A stretch of 64,000 bases of DNA from Cornus controversa (lineage: Eukaryota; Streptophyta; Magnoliopsida; Cornales; Cornaceae), in the NCBI GenBank assembly GCA_026545225.1, contig CM048853.1:16680755-16744754 (forward strand). Reading direction: 5' to 3'. The notes under the pieces are model-generated. The model ran no database searches, was not told the origin of the DNA, and saw nothing but the letters and a program-made list of their open reading frames with translations. Numbering within the stretch: position 1 is the stretch's first letter; every line of letters starts with the position of its first letter. Positions 49,076 to 60,400 of the stretch are shown here, piece after piece. The translations under genes and the position numbers were made by a program.

Positions 49076-50524
49076 TATCACGCCCCTACTTTCTGATACC
49101 AAGATCCATATAGAAAGTGGAGGTGAATAGTGGAAGTCTTACCCGGTTCACATTCATGAATCGCTCAATTCCAGAACCTAACTCCCTTTATGTTTGGGAT
49201 TTTAGAATTATTTTTAGTCCATTGGAAAGAGGATCTAAAAATAATCAATTTCAAAAAAAGCTACGCTCAATCCTAATCTAAAACAAAGAAGTTACGCCCA
49301 TTTGAAGTTTGGACCAATCCCGGAGCTTACATGTAATTACAAGGGCAATTTCGTCCATTTACTTCTAATACACCACCTCAATCACTAAACCAACGTAGAA
49401 TCATAATTGCGTACATAACATGACTTATGACGTCGCACGTGGTCACATTTTCTCCCCATATAATTTTCTAATTTCATTTCAACAAACACACTCAGCCACA
49501 CACTTCGATGCATCGAAGTGGTGACTTCAATGCATCGAACTTGCGATGCATAGAACAAGATGCGAAGTATCCTGCGACACCTACTAGATTTTTGTACGGA
49601 ATCCTCATCCTTAATTGACAATGCATCAAAGTATTTTACGATACATCGACACACTTCGATACATCGAAATGGTGACTTCGATGCATCGAACTCACCTAAC
49701 CTGGAACACTAACAAAACACAAAGTGATAACAATCAAAATTCTCCTCCCAATCCATTCTTCTAACAAACAATCATATAACATAATTATATTCCCAACAAA
49801 TCCCCAAACATCCACAAAGTGATAAATTATCACCATTTAATGCCACCACATACACTTATAACACAAAAATGATAATTCACGCATTATCATACACCTATTG
49901 CAACAAAACATCATTTTTTTACATGGTCCTCAAGAGTCATCAAACTATCATACATATTTATAAAACTCATACATACTTCTCATCCAAAAATAAGTACAAT
50001 ACTTCTAATTTAGTCCACATGCCACAAGCTGGCATGGACGTCCATACACATGTCTCAAAAGACGCAAAAGTCCAAAAATGATGTTCTTCTACTCTAAGTT
50101 CGACTCATGGCTGTGCATCCTCAACCGCCTCCTTGCCATGTCCTGAAAGTGTTAGTGTAAGGGGATGAGCAATTTTCAACGGGCTCAAGGTTAATGTATT
50201 GTGCAATCCATTCAAGGCTACATTTCATATTCCATACATAAAACACAACTCATGTCTATTAATTACGTGTCATGCTCCCTAGCATTCTAGTTACAAGCTT
50301 ACAAGCTCAATCCGTTCACGTCATGGCATACACCTCAATTATAACTTGACAACCATTTAAATGTATTCATACATATAGCACATTTTCATCATACATGTAA
50401 CATATGACAAAGATCGAAAAAGGATAAACATCCACATAAGTCATGTAATTCACTTAAGTTACACATAAGACTCAACACACTCTCTTGAATTTGGTTCACA
50501 CTCACACACATTACCGGATACGTG
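49076..50524 (-). repeat. LTR of a D-like chromovirus
   Basis: Related to 36599-38239 (shared blocks near 49180-49310 and 50015-50050). It is cut at about 50524 by family B gag. It contains TTCGATGCATCGAA motifs at about 49500-49695. The rest of the stretch to 50524 shows no ORF I can support. Confidence 0.65.
49500..49695. repeat. TTCGATGCATCGAA palindrome array
   Basis: About eight palindromic or half-palindromic copies, for example CTTCGATGCATCGAAG and CTTCGATACATCGAA, often followed by GTGGTGA. Confidence 0.8.
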
Positions 50525-51655
50525 CGGATGATTCTTATAACCAGGATTGTACGTATTTGAATATGGATCATTCATTTATTTAGAGTACAAGGCATTCGCT
50601 TGCTCTTGAGAATAATCGGGAGATTGCCCGGTAATAGGACAATCTCGCACGAAATGTGAAGTACTATAGCAAAACGAACATCCTTCCTGATTTTGAACAG
50701 GTTGGCTTGGAGTAGGCAGCCCATTTTTCATGATTAGGTCCATTTTTCGGGATAAGGCTTCTACCTGCATGGCAACCTCATCTACCCGTGAAATTTCATG
50801 CACTCCTCTACAAGGTTGGGTGGCCTTCCCTTTCCTAGTGGAGGAGCGTTGAGCTGAATTGTTGCTTAGGGTTTGAAAAAGTTTCCATGCCTCATCGGGG
50901 TTTTTTAAAAGGTATCCACCTCCACACGCGGAGTCTATCATTTGTCTATGTTGCTCACTCACTCTATCATAAAAACTTTGCACTAGCTGCCATTTTGGGA
51001 CAGCATGATGCGGACAAGATTTAAGAAGATCTTTTAATCTCTCCCACGTCTCATGAAATTGTTCTTGATCAATTTGGGTGAATCCGGTGATTGCTCTCCG
51101 AATATCACTCGTCTTTCCCATTGGGAAGTATTTTTTTAAGAACTCTATTTGCATCTCCGCCCAAGAATGGATTGAGTTAGGTTCTAAGGAATTGAACCAA
51201 CTTCTAGCTTTATCTTTTAGGGAGAATGGAAACATACGCAGCTTTAGATCATCCTCCGTAAAGTGTGGTACACGGATAGTGGAACACACAGAAAGGAAGT
51301 AATCTAAGTGCCGGTATGGATCCTCATTAGGGAGACCATGGAAGCTATTAAGAAGATTGATGGTGGAGGACTTTATTTCGAATTGATTTGCCGCTACATC
51401 TAGAAATTGAATACATGAAGGTACTTCAAATGTTGTCGGAAGGTAAAAGTCCATAAGCAACTCTCCTTGAGGAGGTGGAGGTGGTTGTTCATGATTAAAA
51501 GGAGGTAGTCCTGGAGGTTGTCTCTCATTTGGGTCCATGTTTTCGTTCCTAGTCAATATAGGGTCCCTAGATGTTCCTCTACGTTGTCTAAGTGTTCTTT
51601 CAAGTTCAATATTACAAGGAAGCAACGGAAGCGACAATGACCGTCTACCTAGCAT
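50525..51655 (-). pseudogene. family B gag, N-terminal 359 codons
   Basis: ATG at 51655 (MLGRRSLSLPLLPCNIELERTL) with a Pro-rich segment (~60-65), the Gag core (KDKARSWFNSLEPNS, FLKKYFPMGKTSDIRRAITG, ETWERLKDLLKSCPHH) and a zinc knuckle CSFCYSTSHFVRDC (~335-348). A TAA at about 50576-50578 stands where the copy at 1-1566 has CAA. About 50 bases later the sequence passes into unrelated DNA. Family A Gag is the clear relative. Confidence 0.88.
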
Positions 51656-51845
51656 GCATTAATAGTAGAACAACACCTCAATACACAAAATAAACAATAA
51701 TATATACCTAAAATAAGAAATTTGAGCAATAAGAACAAGATATATACCAAAAGAATGAAAGAATTTCTAGCCTAAGAATTAAACCAGATTTAATCTTTCA
51801 ATGGCGACAATTACACCGTAGTCCCCGGCAACGGCTCCAAAATTT
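51656..51845 (-). other. family B leader and PBS
   Basis: The PBS at 51822-51839 matches tRNA-Asp in 17 of 18 bases (GGCTCCA instead of GGCGCCA). The leader is A-rich and without an ORF. Confidence 0.8.
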
Positions 51846-53264
51846 TGATGTGGCAAAACTCGGATTATATTGTAAGCTTAATTTTGCCCTTTTTATCAAA
51901 ATATAATTTAACCACTCGTAAGAGCACAAATCTTTGTAGATACGGTTCTATATAGAGGGTATCGATCCCACGAGGACTAGTCGCAATTGTCTTAAAGAAA
52001 GATTAATTCCACTTTAATCCTAAAAACAGGTTTTTGAATTTTTGTTTATAAACTAGTGCATGAATGTAATAACAATAAATTTAAAGAGTAAAGTTGGAAG
52101 AGAGAACTAGGGTTGGTTTCCACCACTAGCCATTCACATGTTCATAAGTGTAGCAAGCATGGGATTCATTAATTAAATACCTAACAATGTCATTAGGCTT
52201 GTGACCTCAATGACATATCAAAGGATCAATGTGTTGTCCACCTATCATAATCCATCTTCAATAAGCATAGCTCTTCAACCTAACTAACTATCTAATTACC
52301 CTACTCTCTAAGTGAACCTACATGCATCCAAACTACCTTATCTTGGCATGGTTTATACAAACAAACACAACACATTCATTTAAACACCATTATTTAGCCA
52401 TCATTTGCACTTCTTGTGGAATATGCAAATGTTGTGCATTCACATGAAAGAATCTACTCTAAGACAAGAATAAACTCAACATCAAATGAATATATATAAG
52501 AAATGTATTAGTGTACATGGTCACTAGGCTAAATAATCAACATTTAATTACAAATCCCAAGTGCTACAAAAATGAACATGTTTACATGGCTAGGGGCTTC
52601 AACAACACCCTAGTATAGAAGTTAGTTGCTCATTGTTGCCTTGCACTCTTCCATTGATGAAGAAGATGAAGCTTCTTGGTCTGGTTCAGCTTCTCCTCTT
52701 CCTCTCCCGAATGTCTCTCCTTGGATAATCTGATGTGTGTTGAGAGATATGAGACATATGTGGCTTCTTTGTGCTTTAAGGCTCCTTTTTCAACCTTGGG
52801 GCCCACCACACATATATATATATATATCAATATATACACCCTTTATATCAAGAAGGTCCCCAAGGGTCTTGTTCAAGTCAGACAATCCCCCTAAGTCGTG
52901 CAAAAAGGGGGATTTTGTTGCAAGTGGGAGAGTAGGTGAGCAAGTGGGCAAGTGGCTTCTGCAGAATCTCGATCAATTGAGATTGGATCTCGATTGATCA
53001 AGATTTTGATCAATCGAAATGAGATCTCGATCAATCGAGATCTCGATTGATCGAGATCAACATCTCGATTGATCGAAATGCCTTTGGCTGGATTTCTGAC
53101 TTTTCTCTTCAGCTGCAAATAGCTTCAAACTTTGCTCCTTTTACTACAAGACCTGCAATACATCAAAAACACAAAAATACCGTAAACATATCTCGGTAAT
53201 CATAAAAACGGAACTAACATATGCAATAAAGAGGGTTCAAATGCATAGAATTGAACACTTATCA
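51846..53264 (-). repeat. family B LTR
   Basis: 1419 bp. In the minus sense it starts TGATAAGTGTTCAATTC and ends GAGTTTTGCCACATCA. It carries a palindrome array in U3 (52962-53085), a (TA)n run near 52812-52826 and the hairpin CTAGGG...CCCCTAG (about 52590-52613). It is clearly related to the family A LTR only in short blocks. Confidence 0.88.
52962..53085. repeat. ATCTCGATTGATCGAGAT palindrome array in B LTR
   Basis: About seven copies of ATCTCGATYRATCGAGAT, for example at about 53028-53064, packed with hardly any spacer. The same motif returns at 56923-57320. Confidence 0.85.
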
Positions 53265-55029
53265 CACCCCCAAACTTACATATTGCTAGTCCCTTAGCAA
53301 TGCAATATTACAAAAATAAAATTAACTATCTTATACAAAAGTTTAATCATGCTCAGTCATCAACTAGATAAAGGGCGATCATCCGTTCATTTCACATTTG
53401 GCAAATGCAACAAGTATTACAGAACTATGTGGTCATTAGCAAAAATGGACTTTCACAAGCTACAAATAAATGACGGCCCCCACATAATGGCCAGTCCGAA
53501 CAAACATACCAATTTCGACCCCAAAATCCTCTTTGAAAGGTGAACATGCATTCTAACGCGTGGCTTTTGTCATATTTGGAGAAGAAAAAGAACAAATCTG
53601 TTTTTAAGAGAAAAACTCATTGAAAACGCTCGACACAGCTGTTCATTATCACAAAACATTCATGATTGCTCATGTGCGGATGACCGTGCAATGCTTAGCT
53701 CTTTTTTTTGCTTTCTTGTAAGCCCATGTAGCGGCATTGGGCCAATGACTCCCAAACTAATTGGTTTTAGGGCATTAGGTGAAGAAACACCCCTCGGACT
53801 TAATAACCGAGCTTACAAGGCGATGAGCATAAGCAAGCCACCCACTTATTATTGCTCAACCTTGCACACTTATACGCGAATACTCTCTGTTTTGAGGCAT
53901 AGAAATCCGGTTTATTGAGTGAGAAGGCTTATTGCATTTATTTTATAATGTTTTTTTTTTACAACAACCGGAAGAACTTATTCTCTAAGTTGTTCAGATA
54001 AAAACAGAAATTTACAAAATTCTCCATCAGACTTATACCCCACAATTTAAAATGCATGTGTGCGAATTTGTGCGGCTAAGGACAAATTTAGGGCAAGAAC
54101 TATACGTGCTCATATTTGGACAAAAATATAGACCGTTCTAGCCTACTATATAGCTTGCAAAAGTGCGGGTATTTACAATGTTAAAGTTCTTAACTACCTA
54201 CTGCATTTACCTCGGACATTTATTCGAATGGTCTGCCTTTAAAAAGGAAGACATCATAACAAGCATGCAAAAATATCAAGAAAAGAAACTTGCCCTACAA
54301 TGACAATCAATATAACGACTGAACATTGCATGCATATGCAAGTGGTATAGCATACCGCACCCCCAAACTTATATGCAACATTGTACTCAATGTTTGAACA
54401 AGAAGAACAAGGAAAGAAAGTACCGGGACTGCAGAATGCGACAAAAATGGTATTCCAATAGTAACAGTCATCCTGCAAATAAGAAAAACCTGCACGGACA
54501 CCAACTAGATACCACGAGCATTAAAAGGAACAAAAATTATATGAAAAGAGCATAATAAAATAATTATGCACAAATGGACAATGTCAAGATCACTGCATAT
54601 CTAAGGGTCTGAACTAGTGTTTCCCAATTGTCTAAGAGGTCTGTGTGATAAGATATTGACTATCCAGGCACGCTAACGTATAGCATGCAAAGGGGCTGCC
54701 TTTCTTTATTACCGCCATACTGCGTTGAAGCAATCTCAACAGTATTGAGAATTTAAACCAGGCGGTAATAAACGGAAATCATCAACTGAATCGCATATAA
54801 CAATTAGGCAAGTGGTACTACATACATAGTTAAAGTATAGAGAACAGAAATATTGACAGAAAGCAAAAATAAAGACGGTAAAGATAACACATGGTAAAGA
54901 AGAAAAAAAAAACTGTATTCCATAAATGAAAATGAGTTCAGTACAAAGCGTACATGGATGTGGAATACTCATAAAAAGAAAAAGAAAAGAAAATACAGAA
55001 AGTAAAACAGTAAGTGCAACTATATAGAG
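53265..55029 (-). other. family B polypurine tract and 3' untranslated region
   Basis: The polypurine tract at 53265-53276 is identical to that of family A. A block at about 53660-53920 is recognisably related to the family A 3' UTR block, with ATTGC/GCAAT (about 53665-53692) and the hairpin GCCCA/TGGGC (53722-53742). The polypurine tract is repeated at 54358-54369, followed by the hairpin ACATTG-TACT-CAATGT (54378-54393). No coding sequence is seen. Confidence 0.65.
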
Positions 55030-56253
55030 CTACTCGAGGGCGGGTGGTGGTGGTGGTGGCTCGGTGGGAGTAGAGGTGGAGGTGGAAGCTCGACCTGAGA
55101 ACAGGAACTGCAGGTCCTGCCGGAAAGCTCGGATCTCATCTAGAATCGCCCTCTGGCCCTGTGCCAGAGAAGAAATGTCCAATCTGATGCCCTCCAGCTG
55201 ACTCTGCGTCATCTGGACGTGCTCGTCAAAACCCTGCTGGAGCCGCTCAACATCAGTTGTGAGGCAGGAATAGCCAGTCGCCAGGATGTCGTGCCGCTCT
55301 GCAGCAATATCCATCTCCTCCTCCTCCATCTCCTCATCATCGGATGCACCCTCGGCAGGCTCTCCCTCATCCAACTCCACTGGGACATCCATATCTACAT
55401 CGTCTGGTGGATCGCCCTGGTGGTCCTGTCGCTCTAAGTGTCACCTCACCTGCTCCCACTGCGTAGATGTGAAGCAGGTGGGCGGTGCCAACTAAACGTC
55501 AGTATCACTGACTGGTATACTGGCACGACTGACAAAAGCTGCGACCAGGAAAGGGAAGGGAAGCCGCCAGCTCGCTGCTCGCCGCATCCTCTTGTTGATG
55601 AGGCCGTCCCAGACCTTGAACATCTACCCCCATACCAGCGACGGGACAGAAAACCACGTGCCCGTGTGGAAAGCATAAAGGCAACAGAGGAGGTCGCCCC
55701 TGTGCTCTATCACATGCTGGAGGGGACACGCGTTCTTGATGAGAATGGTGTCCAGGAACCATAATCTGCTAGGGCACATCGATTTGGACGTGCAGTTGTG
55801 ACTGGGCGTGGTAAACGCCCCGCCACACATGTCCATTACGATGGAAAATAGTGTTGAGTTTGCTGGAAGCGCGGCCCTGTAAAGCGGTCGACTGTCCTGG
55901 TCAACCATATCGGGAGGCTGCTGGTGAGGGATGCCGAGCATCTGCGCAATCCGGCTCGGCATAATGGTGATCATCGTAGTGCCCACGACCGTCTCCAATG
56001 TGTCCGGCGCTGTGCAGGAGTAGGTCATGCGCTCGTAGAAGACCTGCACTAAGCGCTCGTGTGCCACATCAATGGGAGGCACACACAATCGGTCAAGGCG
56101 ACGCCTCCTGAGCTCGGCGACAGTCCATGCGCTGTCGGGATGCGTCTTGAACTCTCTCAAGTCAAATATCTGCTCCGGGTGAAACTGCCGAGAACAGAAG
56201 GCTCGCCCGGGCACGTCTCGAACAGAACCGGGGGCATTCTTCACCCTCGCCAT
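55030..56253 (-). pseudogene. ORF3 of family B, three stops
   Basis: 1224 nt from ATG at 56253 to the stop at 55030, the same length as family A ORF3 although sequence identity is low. Stops in frame: TAG about 55621-55623, TAG about 55494-55496 and TGA about 55441-55443, all explicable by C-to-T change. The architecture is the same: basic start, globular part (HPEQIFDLREF, SRLWFLDTILIKNACP), acidic linker (DDEEMEEEEMD), coiled coil (about 55090-55290) and a Ser/Thr/Pro tail. G+C is higher than in family A ORF3. Confidence 0.75.
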
Positions 56254-57492
56254 GATCTCAGAACAGTCTGTACTTTATTCCAAAAATTACGTAAATAAAA
56301 AGAAAATAAAAGGAAAGCTAAATTAAGAATAAAAATAAAAGAATAAAAATGAAAATGAGGTCCTAGTCCATGGTGCTGACACAGGTATTCAAAAAAAATT
56401 CGTTCTCAAAGAGGCAGCTTGAGCGGATGCAACCGAAATGAAGGGCCGCTGTTGCAAACCGTACAAAAAGCATTTGAAATAGAGAGAATGCAATATCTTA
56501 CCCCTACATGAATTCCTACCCCACCCGAAATCTGTAAAATTTCACTATGAACATAGCAAGTGCACCATTCTACCCAACATCATCTGTCTATGTTTATTAC
56601 GCCGTAAAACTACCAAAAATAGCAAGAAAGTACACAAAATGTAGCCATGCATCACTTACCTCAAGGTGAAGATGATGATCGGCACCAAAAGATGAAGACC
56701 CACTCGCAGCCGCGAAGAGAAGAGCGTGAGTATGCTCGCGGCAATCTCGGACTATGTTGAATGGTGGTGGATGATCGGAATGGTAGATCAAGCGTGGGAT
56801 GGCTCTTGGAAAGACTCTGGATCGCACAGAGAAAGGGAAGAAGTCGGATGGTCTTTTGAAATGAGAGGGAAGCCCAACGGTTTAAATAATAATTCAGCTC
56901 ACGTGCAGGCATCGCGTGCATCTCGATTGATCGAGATGTGCATCTTGATCAATCGAGATTTCGATTGATCGAAATCCCACTTCGATCAATCGAGATCAGC
57001 TTCGCTCAATCGAGATTTGCTTCGATGAATCGAGATTTTTCCTTCGATCAATCAAGATTTCTTCAATAAATCAAGATTTTATTTCGATCGATCGAGACTT
57101 TACTTCGATTAATCAAGATTTTACTTCGATCAATCGAAATCCCATTTCGATCAATCGAAATTTTGATCGATCGAGGACCTATCGAAGTGCTATCGAAGAA
57201 TACTACCTCTCGGGACTTTGGATTTGGTAAACTCTCTGCAATATTTTGATCAATTGAGACTGAAATCTCGATCAATCAAAATCTCGATTGATCGAGATTT
57301 CAGCTTCGATCAATCGAGATGCTCAAAAACAGTCATCTTGAGTTCTACTTTCATGGACTTGGATTTTTGGGACTTAGATACAAAATTGCTTAGATACAAA
57401 ACCTACTTTGGATTAAAAGGGACATCATGGAAGCATGATAGCTACCATGGCTTCGCCACCTTACACGTCTATGGCATGATGTTCGAATCGGC
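56254..57492 (-). other. family B region between pol and ORF3 with long palindrome array
   Basis: Non-coding. From about 56923 to 57320 it holds some fifteen or more CGATYRATCGA motifs in near-continuous series (for example TTTCGATTGATCGAAAT), the same motif as in the B LTR. It sits exactly where family A has its GATCGATC array. 56254-56900 shows nothing recognisable. Confidence 0.7.
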
Positions 57493-60400
57493 TCACGAGT
57501 CAAAATATACGGGATCCGTCAAAGTGACGACATCCACGTATTCGGTGGTAACTTGGTCATCCACGCACACTTTTAAGCGCTGCCCATTTACTTTGAACAA
57601 CGAGCCGTCTTTCAAGTCCTTCAATTCCACCGCTCCGTGGGGAGCGACGGAATTAACCAAAAATGGACCATTCCAATGGGAGCGGAGTTTTCCAGGAAAC
57701 AAATGGAGGCGTGAATTGTACAACCATACTTTTTGGCCCGGAGAAAATGTTTTGACTCAAATATTATGATCATGAAAGGCTTTAGACTTTGCCTTATAGA
57801 TTTTAGCGTTCTCATACGCGTCATGTCGCAATTCTTCCAATTCATTTAATTGAAGCTTTCGATTAGATCCGGCCGTTTGCATGTCAAAATTGAAAGTTTT
57901 GGTGGCCCACATAGCTTTATGCTCCAATTCAACCGGAAGATGACACGCTTTGCCATAGACCAACCGGTAAGGTGACATTCCAATGGGAGTTTTATATGCG
58001 GTTCGGTATGCCCATAATGCATCATTTAGTCGCAATGACCAATCTTTCCGGTCAAGCCGAACGGTTTTCTCAAGAATGTTCTTAATCTCCCTATTGGATA
58101 CCTCTACTTGGCCACTAGTTTGAGGATGGTATGGGGTGGCTACTTTGTGTGTGACAGAGTATTTGGTAAGCAAGGTTCGAATGAACCGGTTACAGAAATG
58201 TTTACCTCTGTCACTGATGAGGGCTCGAGGTGTACCAAACTGGCTAAAGATATTCGCTTGAATAAACTTAACCACGACTGTGTGATCATTGGTTTTGGTA
58301 GCAACGGCCTCTATCCATTTAGATACGTAGTCCACCGCCACAAGTATGTACTCATGACCAGTAGAGGGTGGAAATGGTCCCATGAAGTTAATGCCCCACA
58401 CATCAAATATCTCAATAATAAGAATAAGGTTAAGAGGCATCATGTCCTTCCGAGACATCGCGCCGAGGCGCTGACATCGCTCACAAGAGCGGCAGAATGA
58501 ATATGCATCCCGATGAAGTGTTGGCCAGAAGAATCCACATTGAAGAATTTTTGCTGCAGTTTTCTTAGCACTAAAGTGTCCCCCACAAGCGAGTGTATGA
58601 CAAAATTTGAGAATGCTTTGGAATTCACTATTGGGTACACACTTATGAATTATTTGATCGGGGCAATATTTGAACAATTGAGGATTGTCCCAATAATATG
58701 ATCGTGATTGGGAGAGAAAACGATCCTTCTCTTGTTTGGTCCAAGAAGATGGTATTTTACCGGTTGCCAAGTAATTAACCACATCTGCATACCACGGGAA
58801 GGATTCACAAACTGGAATGGAGTTATGGAGGGATTCAACAAGAATTCTAGAAAGGTGGTCAGCCACCACATTTTCAGTTCCCTTTTTGTCTCTAATCTCA
58901 AAATTGAACTCTTGCAACAAGATTATCCATCGGATCAACCTAGGCTTGGTGTCCTTTTTGGCCAAGAGATGCCGGAGGGCAGCATGGTCCGAATAGAGAA
59001 TGACCTTTGAACCTAATAAATAAGCTCGAAATTTGTCTAATGCAAATACTACCGCAAGCAACTCCTTTTCCGTTGTGGTACAATTGATTTGAGCCTCGAA
59101 AAGGATTTTACTTGCGTAGTAGATGACATGTGGCAATTTGTCTACTCGTTGCCCTAAGATTGCACCCATGGCATAATCGGATGCATCACACATGATCTCA
59201 AATGGGAGAGCCCAATTGGGAGGGATTAGAACTGGAGCGGTTGTAAGCATGGTGCGGAGTTTTTCAAAAGCGTTAAGGCACTCTTCATCAAAGGTAAAGC
59301 AAGACTCTTTTTCAAGAAGGCGACACAAAGGCCGAGAGATCTTGCTAAAGTCTTTGATGAAACGGCGATAAAAGCCCGCATGCCAAAGGAATGAACGAAT
59401 CTCTCTCACCGTTGATGGTGGAGGAAGTTTGGAAATGAGTTCAACCTTGGCTTTACCAACCCCAATTCCTCTCTTAGACACAATGTGCCCTAGGACAATA
59501 CCCTCTTGAACCATAAAATGGCTCTTTTCCCAACTAAGAATCAGGTTGGTCTCTCGACATCGTTTGAGAACACGGGATAGATTTTGGAGGCATGATTCAA
59601 ATGAAGGCCCAAAAATGGAAAAATCATCCATGAACACTTCCAAGAATTTTTCCACCATGTCCGAAAAGATAGACATCATACACCGTTGAAAAGTCGCCGG
59701 TGCGTTACACAACCCAAAGGGCATGCGTCTATAAGCAAATGTGCCAAAAGGACATGTAAAGGTAGTTTTCTCTTAGTCCCTCGGGTCTATAGCAACCTGA
59801 TTATAGCCGGAATATCCATCTAAAAAGTAATAAAAACTTTGTCCGGCTAATCTCTCCAATATTTGATCAATAAATGGGAGGGGGAAGTGATCTTTTCGAG
59901 TGGCTGAATTTAATTTCCTATAATCTATGCACACTCTCCAGCCCGTGGTGGTGCGTTGGGGAACTAATTCACCCTTATCATTTGGTTGCACCGTAATACC
60001 TGACTTCTTTGGAACCACTTGAGTGGGACTAACCCACTTGCTATCTGAGATGGGGTAAATGATTCCCGCATCTAGTAACTTCACCACCTCCTTCATTACA
60101 ACGTCCTTCATATTTGGATTCAATCGACGTTGTGCCTCTCTTAAGGTATTTGCATCCTCTTCCAAGTGTATGCGGTGCATACAAATAGAAGGGTCTATTC
60201 CCTTAAGAACTGCCACACTCCATCCTATTGCTTCCTTGTGCTCTTTTAGCAGTTTTATGAGTTCCATCTCTTGATCATTGGTAAGATTGGAAGCAATAAC
60301 GACTGGAAGGGTCTCATTAGCGCCCAAGAAAACATACTTGAGCGTCGCCGGTAGAGGCTTGAGCTCAAGTTGTGGTGGAGAAATTAGAGAAGGAGTTTGG

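Noticed and set aside
49500..49695. Palindromes read as remnants of DNA transposon terminal repeats
   Set aside because: There are many close copies in series, no paired ends with target duplications, and the same design recurs in unrelated LTR elements.
55030..55392. Separate acidic coiled-coil gene
   Set aside because: It is in the same frame as the ORF3 start at 56253 and matches the C-terminal architecture of family A ORF3; it only looks separate because of stops.
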